Numbered from the stretch's first letter, positions 1-10,495 are shown. The stretch: 64,000 nt of DNA from Streptomyces sp. Act143 (GCF_003143935.1 NZ_QFRX01000001.1:8677388-8741387), one strand, 5' to 3'. Numbers and translations are program-made. The notes: generated by a model not told the origin, from the sequence alone.

Positions 1-1
1 A

Positions 2-985
2 GTCCGCTACGCCCGCGACGCCTTCGAGGGCCTGCGCCTGATGGACGCCCTCATCGGCGTCAAGCGCGGCGTGCCCGGCGCGGCCCTGCCCGAACTCAAG
101 CAACGCCGGGTGCGCGCCAGTTCCGTACAGGTCGAGGAGGAGCGGCCCGAGGAGGGGCACGTTCGTTCCGACGTCGCCACCGACAACCCCGTGCCCACCC
201 CGCCCTTCTGGGACACCCGCGTCATCAAGGGCATCCAGCTCAAGGAGTACGCGTCCTGGCTCGACGAGGGCGCCCTCTTCAAGGGCCAGTGGGGGCTGAA
301 GCAGGCCCGCACCGGCGACGGGCCGACCTACGAGGAACTCGTCGAGACCGAGGGCCGGCCGCGGCTGCGCGGACTGCTCGACCAGCTCCAGACGGAGAAC
401 CTGCTGGAAGCGGCCGTCGTCTACGGCTACTTCCCGTGCGTCTCCAAGGACGACGACCTGATCATCCTCGACGAGCAGGGCAACGAGCGGACCCGCTTCA
501 CCTTCCCGCGTCAGCGGCGTGGCCGCCGCCTGTGCCTGGCCGACTTCTTCCGCCCGGAGGAGTCGGGGGAGACCGACGTCGTCGGCCTCCAGGTCGTCAC
601 CGTCGGCTCCCGCATCGGCGAGCGGACCGCCAAGCTCTTCGAGGCCAACGCCTACCGCGACTACCTCGAACTGCACGGCCTGTCCGTCCAGTTGGCGGAG
701 GCCCTCGCCGAGTACTGGCACGCGCGCGTGCGTTCGGAACTCGGCTTCTCCGGTGAGGACCCCAGCGACATCGAGGACATGTTCGCCCTGAAGTACCGGG
801 GCGCGCGCTTCTCTCTCGGCTACGGCGCCTGCCCCAACCTGGAGGACCGCGCGAAGATCGCCGACCTGCTCCAGCCGGAGCGCATCGGCGTCCACCTGTC
901 CGAGGAGTTCCAGCTGCACCCCGAGCAGTCCACGGACGCGATCGTGATCCACCACCCGGAGGCGAAGTACTTCAACGCCCGCTAG
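2..985 (+). CDS. metH: Cobalamin-dependent methionine synthase, C-terminal part (5' end outside window)
   Basis: This is the last 327 codons of a long gene that enters from the left; the frame is open from base 2. It corresponds to the activation end of cytoplasmic B12-dependent methionine synthase, which transfers the methyl group of methyl-tetrahydrofolate to homocysteine. The visible part starts in the region after the cobalamin domain and then contains the AdoMet-binding reactivation domain, with the motif RFSLGYGACPNLEDR near the C-terminus and the ending HHPEAKYFNAR. The motif differs from the E. coli RPAxGYPACPDH form, as is usual in actinobacteria. The upstream Hcy, folate and cobalamin modules cannot be seen. 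Two small hairpins follow within 160 bases. Confidence 0.93.
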   Translation, partial: VRYARDAFEGLRLMDALIGVKRGVPGAALPELKQRRVRASSVQVEEERPEEGHVRSDVATDNPVPTPPFWDTRVIKGIQLKEYASWLDEGALFKGQWGLKQARTGDGPTYEELVETEGRPRLRGLLDQLQTENLLEAAVVYGYFPCVSKDDDLIILDEQGNERTRFTFPRQRRGRRLCLADFFRPEESGETDVVGLQVVTVGSRIGERTAKLFEANAYRDYLELHGLSVQLAEALAEYWHARVRSELGFSGEDPSDIEDMFALKYRGARFSLGYGACPNLEDRAKIADLLQPERIGVHLSEEFQLHPEQSTDAIVIHHPEAKYFNAR

Positions 986-1112
986 CAGGGTGGTCGAGGG
1001 GCACAAAGGCACAGCTCAAAGCAGCCCCGGGCGGTACTTGAGGTGTGCCCTGGAGCACCTCGATTAAACGAGGCGCATCTCCCGGGACAGCCGTACACTG
1101 GACGGTCCATCG

Positions 1113-1143
1113 CAGGCCGGTTCCCTCCGTGGGAACCGGCCTG
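1113..1143 (+). terminator. 13-bp stem-loop between metH and the HAD gene
   Basis: CAGGCCGGTTCCC (1113-1125) pairs perfectly with 1131-1143 around a 5-base loop. There is no T-run, and the stem lies 10 bases before the AAGGAGG ribosome site of the next gene, so it may be a Streptomyces-type terminator for metH or a leader hairpin of the phosphatase. A weaker CCTCG/CGAGG hairpin with an AT loop lies at 1058-1073. Confidence 0.5.
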
Positions 1144-1169
1144 ATCGTCCCTCAAGGAGGTGCGCCTAG

Positions 1170-1871
1170 ATGACCAGTACGGTCCCCGCGCTCGGTATCC
1201 GCACGGCCGAAGGCTCAGCCCTGCAGGCCGTGCTCCTCGACATGGACGGCACCCTGGTGGACACCGAAGGCTTCTGGTGGGACGTCGAGGTAGAGATCTT
1301 CGCCGGACTCGGCCACACCCTCGACGACTCCTGGCGCCATGTCGTGGTCGGCGGTCCCATGACCCGCAGCGCGGGGTTCCTGATCGAGGCCACCGGCGCC
1401 GACATCACTCTCGCCGAGCTCACGGTGCTGCTCAACGAGGGCTTCGAGGACCGTATCGGCCGCGCCCTGCCGCTGATGCCGGGCGCCATGCGGCTGCTGG
1501 CCGAACTCGCCGAGTACGAGATCCCCACCGCCCTGGTCTCCGCCTCCCACCGGCGCATCATCGACCGGGTGCTGACCTCCCTCGGCCCCCAGCACTTCGC
1601 CCTCACGGTCGCCGGTGACGAGGTGGCGCGCACCAAGCCGCACCCCGACCCCTACCTCTTCGCCGCCGCCGGACTCGGCGTCGATCCGGCCAGATGCGCC
1701 GTCGTCGAGGACACCGCCACCGGCGTCGCCGCCGCCGAGGCAGCCGGCTGCCATGTCGTGGCGGTGCCGTCCGTCGCACCCATCGCCCCCGCCGCCCGGC
1801 GCACCGTCGTCAGCTCGCTGGAGGAGGTCGACCTGGCATTTCTGCGCGGCCTGATGACGGAAATGCGCTGA
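1170..1871 (+). CDS. HAD-superfamily phosphatase (beta-phosphoglucomutase-like)
   Basis: A 233-residue soluble haloacid-dehalogenase-type hydrolase, probably a small-molecule phosphatase. Motif I is LLDMDGTLVD, with nucleophile Asp24 and acid/base Asp26. A mobile helical cap follows (about residues 35-100). Motif II is in the SASHRR region, motif III the lysine of KPHPDP, and motif IV the VVEDTATG acidic pair. ATG at 1170 is chosen because a full AAGGAGG lies at 1154-1160, 9 bases upstream. The substrate cannot be told from sequence. It follows metH in the same direction, but a hairpin separates them. Confidence 0.88.
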   Translation: MTSTVPALGIRTAEGSALQAVLLDMDGTLVDTEGFWWDVEVEIFAGLGHTLDDSWRHVVVGGPMTRSAGFLIEATGADITLAELTVLLNEGFEDRIGRALPLMPGAMRLLAELAEYEIPTALVSASHRRIIDRVLTSLGPQHFALTVAGDEVARTKPHPDPYLFAAAGLGVDPARCAVVEDTATGVAAAEAAGCHVVAVPSVAPIAPAARRTVVSSLEEVDLAFLRGLMTEMR

Positions 1872-2293
1872 GCGTTCACCCAGCGTGCATCGCGGATAGC
1901 GGCAGCATTTCCGAGCCGGTGTGCAAAGAAATTCGAATCTTGAGGGATGGCCGAATTCCGGTACTGGCACACCTGTTTGACCATGTGACGTTCCCCACTT
2001 CACAGGAGGTCGACAGGTAGCGCCGCCTGTGCCTGTAGCCCGCAATGAGGGGGTTGTGCCGTGCCCTTGTGTCCCGATTGATGGAAACCTGCACGAATCC
2101 TTCCCCTGTCGGGTTTTCGGTGCGTCCACACCCGGTTTCGCTCCGTGATGGCGGCTCAACTCCGGTGCCCGCGAACCCCTCTGCGGGCGCGGACTAATCT
2201 CGTCGCGAGAACATCACCGCACCCCCCGTGGATCCGTCGCACCACCCATGCATGCCGGATACACGGACTCGACAGCTCTGGAGAAACTCGAGC
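1872..2293. other. Intergenic region upstream of the binding-protein pair
   Basis: This 420-base stretch has no convincing gene. The first half (about 1880-2000) is clearly less GC-rich than its surroundings, as promoter regions often are in this genome. A short GCCCGC/GCGGGC stem lies at about 2167-2188, and a GGAG ribosome site at 2280-2283 serves the next gene. I could not place a confident -35/-10 pair. Confidence 0.4.
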
Positions 2294-3898
2294 ATGAACC
2301 GCAAGACTTTGGTGCTGCCGGCCGTGATCGGTCTGCTCGCCCCGGTCCTCGCCGCCTGCGGCGGGTCCGACAGCGGCAGCGGCGGCGGAGACGCGATAGT
2401 CGTCGGCACCACGGACGCGGTCACTGCCTCGAAGGACGCACCCGCGCCGCTCGACCCGGCCTACGCCTACGACGCCGGCATCTGGAACATCCTGCGCCAG
2501 ACCGTGCAGACCCTGATGATCCAGCCGCGCGGCGAGGGCGAGCCCGTGCCCGAGGCCGCCGAGAGCTGCGGTTTCACCGACAGCGGCAACGAGCGCTACG
2601 CCTGCAAGCTGCGCCCCGGCCTGGAGTTCGCCAACGGCGACGCCGTCACCGCGGAGGACGTCAAGTACTCCATCGACCGCGCGCGGGCCATCAACGCCGA
2701 GGGCGGCCCCGTCGGCCTGCTGTCCACCGTCGACACCGTCGAGACCAAGGGCGACCGCGAGGTGATCTTCCACCTCAAGACGGCCGACGCCACCTTCCCG
2801 TACAAGCTCTCGACCCCCGTCGCCGGCATCCTCAACCCCGACGACTACCAGCCCAAGACCCTGCGCGAGGGCTTCGACCTCGACGGTTCCGGTCCGTACA
2901 CCATGTCGGCCAAGGTCGAGAAGAACGAGCTCGTCAGCGCCGTGTTCACCAAGAACCCCAACTACAAGGGGACGCTGAAGGTGAACAACGACAAGGTCGA
3001 GCTGCGTACCTTCGCGGACGCCGACGCCATGGGCGCCGCCCTCGACGACGGTGACATCGACGTCATGTCCCGCACCATGTCGCCCGAGCAGATCCAGAAG
3101 CTCTCCGCGTCCTCCGACAGCGATGTCGACCTCGTCGAGATGCCCGGCCTGGAGATCCGCTACCTGGCCTTCAACACCGACGCCGCCACGGTCAAGACCA
3201 AGGCCGTGCGCCAGGCGATGGCCCAGATCATCAACCGCAGCGAACTCGTCTCCAAGGTCTACGGCTCCCAGGCGGAACCGCTGTTCTCGCTGGTGCCGGC
3301 GAGCATCATCGGCCATTCCAACGCGTTCTTCAACAAGTACGGCGACCCGAGCAAGACCAAGGCCGCCGCACTCCTCAACGGGGCGAACATCACCACCCCG
3401 GTCAAGCTGACGCTGCACTACACGACCGACCACTACGGCTCGGCCACCAAGAAGGAGTTCGAGCAGCTCCGGCAGCAGCTCAACGACTCCGGCCTGTTCG
3501 ACGTCAGCATCAAGGGCGAACTCTGGAAGACCTTCCGCCCCGCCGAGCAGAAGGGCGCCTACGACGTCTACGGCATGGGCTGGTTCCCGGACTTCCCCGA
3601 CGCCGACAACTACCTCGCGCCCTTCCTCGACAAGGGCAACTTCCTCGGCTCCCCCTACGCCAACAGCAAGATCCGCAACACCCTGATCCCGGAATCCCGT
3701 CAGCAGGCCGACCGGCTGTCCGCCTCCAGCAGCCTCACCCGCATCCAGGACCTGGTCGCCGACGACGTCCCGGTGCTGCCGCTGTGGCAGGGCAAGCAGT
3801 ATGTCGCCGCCCGCGACGACATCACCGGCACCGCCTACGCCCTCAACTCCTCCTCCACCCTTCAGCTGTGGGAGCTCGGCCGTGGCGTGAGCGGCTGA
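2294..3898 (+). CDS. ABC transporter substrate-binding lipoprotein, family 5 (peptide type)
   Basis: A 534-residue extracytoplasmic solute-binding protein. The start at 2294 gives a signal peptide beginning MNRKTL, a hydrophobic core and lipobox LAAC, so Cys22 is probably lipidated. An ATG further upstream at 2228 would bury the signal peptide. GGAGA lies 9 bases before the chosen start. The body shows the OppA/DppA-type region FANGDAVTAEDVKYSIDRA and the late motif VPVLPLWQGKQY. A close paralogue follows 67 bases downstream. No permease or ATPase gene is nearby, so the partner is encoded elsewhere or this is an orphan receptor. The ligand is unknown; an oligopeptide or similar is the family expectation. 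Confidence 0.9.
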   Translation: MNRKTLVLPAVIGLLAPVLAACGGSDSGSGGGDAIVVGTTDAVTASKDAPAPLDPAYAYDAGIWNILRQTVQTLMIQPRGEGEPVPEAAESCGFTDSGNERYACKLRPGLEFANGDAVTAEDVKYSIDRARAINAEGGPVGLLSTVDTVETKGDREVIFHLKTADATFPYKLSTPVAGILNPDDYQPKTLREGFDLDGSGPYTMSAKVEKNELVSAVFTKNPNYKGTLKVNNDKVELRTFADADAMGAALDDGDIDVMSRTMSPEQIQKLSASSDSDVDLVEMPGLEIRYLAFNTDAATVKTKAVRQAMAQIINRSELVSKVYGSQAEPLFSLVPASIIGHSNAFFNKYGDPSKTKAAALLNGANITTPVKLTLHYTTDHYGSATKKEFEQLRQQLNDSGLFDVSIKGELWKTFRPAEQKGAYDVYGMGWFPDFPDADNYLAPFLDKGNFLGSPYANSKIRNTLIPESRQQADRLSASSSLTRIQDLVADDVPVLPLWQGKQYVAARDDITGTAYALNSSSTLQLWELGRGVSG

Positions 3899-3965
3899 TC
3901 GTCCTCTGCCCGGGGCCCGGGACGGCCGGCCCGGGATTCGACACCCGACGACAAGGCACTCGTAC

Positions 3966-5543
3966 GTGAACATGCGCAACCAGTGGCCGGTCCTGCCCAT
4001 CGTGGCGGGGCTGGCCTCCGGCCTGTTGACCGGCTGCGGCACGGAGAACGGGGAATCCGGGAGCAGCGGCTCCTCCGTGGTCATGGGGATGTCCGACGAC
4101 GTCCTGGCCACCGACCCGGCGTCCGGCTACGACCCCGGCTCGTGGCTGCTGTTCAACAACGTCTTCCAGTCGCTGCTGAGCTTCCCCAAGGGCGGCACCC
4201 AGCCGGTACCCGAAGCCGCCGAGAGCTGCGAGTTCAGCGACACCCGGACCCAGGTCTACACCTGCACGCTGAAGGACGGACTGAAGTTCAGCAACGGTGA
4301 CGAACTCACCTCTGAGGACGTCAAGTTCTCCTTCGACCGCATGCTGAAGATCAACGACGACGCCGGTCCCGCGATCATGTTCCCGATGCTCGACAAGGTC
4401 GAGACGCCGAACGAGAAGACGGTCGTGTTCAAGCTCAACACGCCCGACGCCACCTTCCCCAGCAAGATCGCCTCCGGAGCCGGCTCCATCGTCGACCACC
4501 GGCAGTACGACGCCGGCGCACTGCGCGAGGACGGCGAGGCCGTCGGCTCCGGCCCCTACAAGCTGGACTCGTTCAGCGACGGCGAGGCCGTCTTCTCCGT
4601 CAACGACAACTACCAGGGCACCGCCAAGGTGAAGAACTCCGGCGTCACCCTGAAGTTCGGCGTCGACCAGGCCGACCTGAAGCAGGACCTCACCGACAAC
4701 AAGATCGACATCGCTTACCGGGGCCTCAGCGCGAGCGACATCGCCGACATCGAGGCCGCCGGCAGCGACGCGGACGTCGACCTCGTCGAGGGCACCAGCG
4801 CAGAGGTCCAGCACCTGGTCTTCAACATGGACGACCCGATCGCCGGCAAGCTCGGCGTCCGCAAGGCCATCGCCTACCTGCTCGACCGCGACGCCCTCAT
4901 GGCGCACGTCTACCAGGGCACCGCCACCTCGCTCTACTCGATCATCCCGGCCGGCATCGCGGGCCACAACACGGCCTTCTTCGACACCTACGGCGCCCGC
5001 CCCTCCAAGGCCAAGGCCGCCGCCGCCCTGAACGCCGAGGGCATCACCGGCAAGGTCAAGCTCACCCTCTGGTCCACCCCGACCCGCTACGGCCCCTCCA
5101 CCGACCAGGAACTGAAGGCGATCGCCGACCAGCTCAACGACAGCGGCCTCTTCGACGCCGACGTCAAGTCCGTCGCCTACGACCAGTACGAGAAGGACAT
5201 AGCCAAGGGCAAGTACGGCGTCTACGTGAAGGGCTGGGTGCCCGACTACCCGGACGCCGACAACTTCACCGCCCCCTTCTTCGGCGAGGGCAACGTGCTG
5301 AGCAACAACTACACCAACAGCACGATCACCGACACGCTCATCCCGCGCACGGCCGCCCAGAGCGACCGCGCCGCCACCGACAACGACTACGGCCACCTCC
5401 AGGATCTGGTCGCCGCCGAACTCCCTGTCCTGCCCCTGTGGCAGGCCAAGCAGTACGCCGTCGTCCGCGACGACGTCTACGGCCTGGAGTACTGCCTCGA
5501 CGCCTCGACCGTCTTCCGCTTCTGGGAGATCAGCAAGGGCTGA
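3966..5543 (+). CDS. Second ABC substrate-binding lipoprotein, family 5 (tandem paralogue)
   Basis: A 525-residue paralogue of the preceding protein, sharing blocks such as PVPEAAESC, NGDELTSEDVKFSFDRM, DATFPSKI and LPVLPLWQAKQYAVVRDDV. It starts at GTG 3966 (an in-frame ATG at 3972 is possible) after AAGG at 3953. The signal peptide ends in lipobox LLTGC, with Cys24 the likely lipidated residue. Tandem duplication followed by divergence is the simplest origin. Like its twin it has no adjacent membrane or ATPase subunit. A strong terminator follows immediately, so the two genes form a two-gene unit. Confidence 0.9.
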   Translation: MNMRNQWPVLPIVAGLASGLLTGCGTENGESGSSGSSVVMGMSDDVLATDPASGYDPGSWLLFNNVFQSLLSFPKGGTQPVPEAAESCEFSDTRTQVYTCTLKDGLKFSNGDELTSEDVKFSFDRMLKINDDAGPAIMFPMLDKVETPNEKTVVFKLNTPDATFPSKIASGAGSIVDHRQYDAGALREDGEAVGSGPYKLDSFSDGEAVFSVNDNYQGTAKVKNSGVTLKFGVDQADLKQDLTDNKIDIAYRGLSASDIADIEAAGSDADVDLVEGTSAEVQHLVFNMDDPIAGKLGVRKAIAYLLDRDALMAHVYQGTATSLYSIIPAGIAGHNTAFFDTYGARPSKAKAAAALNAEGITGKVKLTLWSTPTRYGPSTDQELKAIADQLNDSGLFDADVKSVAYDQYEKDIAKGKYGVYVKGWVPDYPDADNFTAPFFGEGNVLSNNYTNSTITDTLIPRTAAQSDRAATDNDYGHLQDLVAAELPVLPLWQAKQYAVVRDDVYGLEYCLDASTVFRFWEISKG

Positions 5544-5554
5544 CCCCACCCGGC

Positions 5555-5598
5555 AACACCAAGGGCGCCCCTTCTCCGGAAGGGGCGCCCTTGGTGTT
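5555..5598 (+). terminator. Strong rho-independent-like terminator after the binding-protein pair
   Basis: A perfect 19-bp stem (5555-5573 with 5580-5598) around a 6-base loop, with core AAGGGCGCCCCTT. It could stop transcription from both sides, since the response regulator gene converges on it. Confidence 0.9.
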
Positions 5599-5645
5599 CC
5601 GACGCCGGCGCTACGGCTTCCGACGCCTGCGCTACTTGCGTCCGG

Positions 5646-6317
5646 CTACTGCGCGCCGGGGCGCACCAGCCCGCTCTCGTACGCGTACACCGCCGCCTGC
5701 ACCCGGTCCCGCAGCCCCAGCTTCGTCAGCACATGACCCACATGCGTCTTCACCGTCGTCTCGCTGACGAACAGATCCGCCGCGATCTCCGCGTTCGACA
5801 ACCCCCGCGCCACCAGCTTCAGCACCTCGACCTCACGGTCGGTGAGCGTGTGCAGCGTGTCCGGGACCGGCTCGTCGCCCGACGGCAGATGAGTGGCGTA
5901 CTTGTCGAGCAGCCGGCGCGTGATGCTCGGCGCGAGCATCGCCTCACCGGCGGCCACCACCCGGATCGCCTGCACCAGCTCGTTCGCCGGAGCGTCCTTG
6001 AGCAGGAAGCCGCTCGCCCCCGCCCGCAGCGCCTCCACCACGTACTCGTCGAGATCGAACGTGGTCAGCACCAGCACCTTCGCCGGGCCGTCCCGCCCGG
6101 GCCCGGTGATCTGCCGGGTCGCCTCGACCCCGTCCATCCGCGGCATACGGATGTCCATCAGAACCACATCGGGCTGCAACGCCCGCACCTGGTCGAGCGC
6201 CTGGAGGCCGTCCCCGGCCTCACCGACCACAGCGATGTCCTGCTCCGCCTCCAGAATCATCCGGAAGCCGGTACGCAGCAGCGGCTGGTCGTCGACCAGT
6301 AGGACGCGGATGGCCAC
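5646..6317 (-). CDS. NarL/LuxR-family two-component response regulator
   Basis: A 223-residue cytoplasmic regulator. The receiver domain starts MAIRVLLVDDQPLL, with acidic pocket Asp9/Asp10, phospho-acceptor Asp55 in VVLMDIRMP and the conserved lysine in GFLLKDA. The C-terminal LuxR helix-turn-helix is LTDREVEVLKLVARGLSNAE onward through VSETTVKTHV. GTG at 6317 is chosen because AAGGAG lies at 6324-6329, and upstream codons add only low-complexity residues. No sensor kinase gene is adjacent, so the cognate partner is elsewhere or it acts alone. It lies 64 bases downstream of the RecB-like gene on the same strand. Confidence 0.92.
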   Translation of the reverse strand: MAIRVLLVDDQPLLRTGFRMILEAEQDIAVVGEAGDGLQALDQVRALQPDVVLMDIRMPRMDGVEATRQITGPGRDGPAKVLVLTTFDLDEYVVEALRAGASGFLLKDAPANELVQAIRVVAAGEAMLAPSITRRLLDKYATHLPSGDEPVPDTLHTLTDREVEVLKLVARGLSNAEIAADLFVSETTVKTHVGHVLTKLGLRDRVQAAVYAYESGLVRPGAQ

Positions 6318-6381
6318 GAAAGTCTCCTTAGCTAGTCCGGCCCCATTCTGCCCTGCGACGCCTCGCCGGACTCGGCCGCCC

Positions 6382-7452
<1,071 letters not shown>

Positions 7453-7626
7453 GCCCCAGACCTTACGGCCCACCACTGACAGTGACCCACTCACGGCCGA
7501 GCCCGGCACCACAGCCCGGGAAACACAGGGGGTGCCGGGGCGGAACGCGACGCGACCGCCGCATACCATCGACCCCGAGACCCTTCCGCCGGCAGGCGCG
7601 GAAGACGCTTCGAACGAGGGGACACC

Positions 7627-9525
7627 GTGGACGAGAGCGGCGGGAGCGGGCAGCCGCGGTCCGGCAACGACGAGCCGACCCAGCACGCAGGCCCTACGGC
7701 CCCGGCCGCCGACCCCGCACGCCCCACACCTACAGCACCCGAGGAACCCCCCGCGCAGGCGACGGACACCGACACGGCCACGGACGCGGACAGGGCCGGG
7801 GGCGAGGGCGAGGGCAAGCGGAACGAGACCGCTACCGGCCGCGCCGAGACCGCAACGCCGGGAGCAGACACACCGGGCACCGCGAACGCTGCTGGCACTC
7901 CGAGCACGTCGAATGCTCCGAGCACGTCAAGTGCACCGTCCGCTCCGAACACCGCGACCACTCCTGCCTCGCCGACCGACGCGACGGCCGCCCCTGCCTC
8001 GCCGACCGACGCGACGCCTGCCCCGGCTTCGTCGACCGACGGGGCCGCGAAGACCCCGTCCCCGTCTGCCGATGCCGCCCCGGGGCCCTCGTCCTCAGCC
8101 GTAGACGCCACAAGCGACCGCGCCCCGGACCGCGCCGTTACGGCGAGCAGCACCGACGCCGAGTCGAAGAAGCACGCCGCCGCTCCGGAAGACCACCCGG
8201 CCGGCGACCCCACCGACCACCGCCCGCCGGCGTCCTCCTCCGTCACCGACAAGCACCCGACGCCGAACGACCCCACCCCCACCCCCACCCCCGCAGCGCA
8301 CGACCACGACCACGAGCACCGCGCCCTCGCCCACTCCGGCACCACCAGGACCCGCCCGCCCAAGCGGCCGCGCGAACCCGGTGGCGGGCTGCTCATGGGC
8401 CGCCCCTTCGGCGTACCCGTCTACGTCGCGCCCAGCTGGTTCCTCGTGGCCGCCCTCATCACCTGGGTGTTCGGCGGACAACTCGACCGCGTCCTGCCCG
8501 AACTCGGCGCCGCCCGCTACCTCGTCTCCCTCTTCTTCGCCGTCGCCTTCTACGCCTCGGTCCTCGTCCACGAACTGGCCCACACGGTCGCCGCACTGCG
8601 CTTCAAACTGCCCGTGCGCCGCATCCAGCTCCAGTTCTTCGGCGGCGTCTCCGAGATCGAGAAGGAAGCCGAGACCCCCGGCCGCGAATTCGTGCTGGCC
8701 TTCGTCGGCCCCCTGCTCTCCCTCGTCCTCGCCGGTGTCTTCTACGTCGCCCTCCAGCCCGTCGAACCCGGTACCGTCCCCGGCGTCCTGCTGGCCGGCC
8801 TGATGATCTCCAACCTCATCGTGGCCGCCTTCAATCTCCTGCCCGGACTCCCCCTCGACGGCGGCCGCATGCTCCGCGCCGTCGTCTGGAAGATCACCGG
8901 CAAGCCCATGAGCGGCACCATCGCCGCCGCCTGGGTCGGCCGCGCCCTCGCCGTCTCCGTCCTCATCGGCCTGCCGCTGCTCACCCAGTCCGGAGCCCTC
9001 GGCTCCAACGCCGAGGACAACGTCGGCATGGACACCGTCATGGACGCCCTCCTCGCCGCCATCCTCGCCGCCATCATCTGGACCGGCGCCGGCAACAGCC
9101 TCCGCATGGCCCGCCTGCGCGAACACCTCCCCGAGCTCCGCGCCCGCAACCTCACCCGCCGCGCCGTCCCCGTCGAGACCGACACCCCCCTCTCCGAGGC
9201 CCTGCGCCGCGCCAACGAAGCCGGCGCCCGCGCCCTCGTCGTCGTCGACACCGACGGCGAACCCCTCTCCCTCGTCCGTGAGGCCGCCATCGTCGGCGTC
9301 CCCGAACACCGCCGCCCCTGGGTCGCCGTCAGCGGCCTCGCCCAGGACCTCACCGACGGCATGCGCGTCTCCGCGGAACTGGCGGGGGAGGACCTCCTCG
9401 ACGCCCTGCGCGCCACCCCCGCCACCGAGTACCTCGTCATCGAGGACACCGGCGAGATCTACGGCGTCCTGTCCGCCGCCGATGTCGAGCGCGCCTTCGT
9501 CAAGGCCATGGCCCGCCCCTCCTAG
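7627..9525 (+). CDS. Site-2-type membrane zinc metalloprotease (M50) with C-terminal CBS-like region
   Basis: A 632-residue membrane protein. From about residue 257 it is a typical M50B protease: GRPFGVPVYVAPSWFL, a transmembrane segment with zinc motif HELAH (315-319), LQFFGGVSEIEKE, and NLLPGLPLDGGRML with third zinc ligand Asp411. The C-terminal 130 residues look like a CBS pair (ALVVVDTDGEP, TEYLVIEDTGEIYGVLSAADV). Residues 1-256 are an unusual Ala/Thr/Pro/Asp-rich, low-complexity head that should be disordered and cytoplasmic. GTG 7627 has GAGGGG just upstream; ATG 8395 would give a conventional-length protease. Substrates are unknown; the family cuts transmembrane anti-sigma factors and similar proteins. 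Confidence 0.88.
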   Translation: MDESGGSGQPRSGNDEPTQHAGPTAPAADPARPTPTAPEEPPAQATDTDTATDADRAGGEGEGKRNETATGRAETATPGADTPGTANAAGTPSTSNAPSTSSAPSAPNTATTPASPTDATAAPASPTDATPAPASSTDGAAKTPSPSADAAPGPSSSAVDATSDRAPDRAVTASSTDAESKKHAAAPEDHPAGDPTDHRPPASSSVTDKHPTPNDPTPTPTPAAHDHDHEHRALAHSGTTRTRPPKRPREPGGGLLMGRPFGVPVYVAPSWFLVAALITWVFGGQLDRVLPELGAARYLVSLFFAVAFYASVLVHELAHTVAALRFKLPVRRIQLQFFGGVSEIEKEAETPGREFVLAFVGPLLSLVLAGVFYVALQPVEPGTVPGVLLAGLMISNLIVAAFNLLPGLPLDGGRMLRAVVWKITGKPMSGTIAAAWVGRALAVSVLIGLPLLTQSGALGSNAEDNVGMDTVMDALLAAILAAIIWTGAGNSLRMARLREHLPELRARNLTRRAVPVETDTPLSEALRRANEAGARALVVVDTDGEPLSLVREAAIVGVPEHRRPWVAVSGLAQDLTDGMRVSAELAGEDLLDALRATPATEYLVIEDTGEIYGVLSAADVERAFVKAMARPS

Positions 9526-9563
9526 TGGTCGGCGGCCCCCGGAAACGCCGGTAGGCTGTTCAC

Positions 9564-10466
9564 ATGTCCGAACCGACCGGTGCCGCCCGCAGGCGCGGGC
9601 CCTTCAAGGTCGGGGACCAGGTTCAGCTGACCGACCCCAAGGGCCGCCACTACACGTTCACGCTCGAAGAGGGAAAGAACTTCCACACCCACAAGGGTTC
9701 CTTCCCGCACGACGAGCTGATCGGCGCTCCCGAGGGCAGCGTTGTCCGCACCACCGGTAACGTCGCCTACCTCGCGCTGCGCCCCCTGCTCCCCGACTAC
9801 GTCCTGTCCATGCCCCGCGGGGCCGCCGTCGTCTACCCCAAGGACGCCGGGCAGATCCTCGCCTTCGCCGACATCTTCCCCGGCGCCCGCGTCGTCGAAG
9901 CCGGCGTCGGCTCCGGCTCGCTCAGCAGCTTCCTGCTGCGCGCCATCGGCGACCAGGGCATGCTGCACAGCTACGAGCGCCGCGAGGACTTCGCCGAGAT
10001 CGCCCAGCAGAACGTGGAGCGCTACTTCGGCGGCCCGCACCCCGCCTGGCAGCTCACCGTCGGCGACCTCCAGGACAACCTGTCCGACACCGACGTCGAC
10101 CGCGTCATCCTCGACATGCTCGCCCCCTGGGAGTGCCTGGAGGCCGTCTCCAAGGCCCTGGTCCCCGGCGGCATCCTGTGCTGCTACGTCGCCACCACCA
10201 CCCAGCTCGCCCGGACCGTCGAGTCCATCCGCGAGATCGGCTGCTTCAACGAGCCGACCGCCTGGGAGACGATGATCCGCAACTGGCACATCGAGGGCCT
10301 CGCCGTCCGCCCGGACCACCGGATGATCGGCCACACCGGCTTCCTCCTCACCGCCCGCCGCCTCGCCGACGGCGTCGAGCCGCCCATGCGGCGCCGCCGC
10401 CCCGCCAAGGGCGCCTACGGCGAGGACTACGCCGGCCCCAACGCCGACGGCGGCTCCGGCCGCTGA
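9564..10466 (+). CDS. trmI: tRNA (adenine-58-N1)-methyltransferase
   Basis: A 300-residue Rossmann-fold methyltransferase that methylates A58 in the T-loop of tRNA using AdoMet. The N-terminal small domain (GPFKVGDQVQLTDPKGRHYTF) precedes the AdoMet motif VVEAGVGSGSLSSFLLRAIG, followed by HSYERREDFAEIA and the catalytic-region DMLAPWECL. Length and order match actinobacterial TrmI, which works as a homotetramer. ATG 9564 lies 38 bases after the protease stop. In actinobacteria this gene commonly lies close upstream of the proteasomal ATPase gene, as here. Confidence 0.95.
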   Translation: MSEPTGAARRRGPFKVGDQVQLTDPKGRHYTFTLEEGKNFHTHKGSFPHDELIGAPEGSVVRTTGNVAYLALRPLLPDYVLSMPRGAAVVYPKDAGQILAFADIFPGARVVEAGVGSGSLSSFLLRAIGDQGMLHSYERREDFAEIAQQNVERYFGGPHPAWQLTVGDLQDNLSDTDVDRVILDMLAPWECLEAVSKALVPGGILCCYVATTTQLARTVESIREIGCFNEPTAWETMIRNWHIEGLAVRPDHRMIGHTGFLLTARRLADGVEPPMRRRRPAKGAYGEDYAGPNADGGSGR

Positions 10467-10495
10467 GGCGGCCCCGTGCCGCTTACAACGCAACC

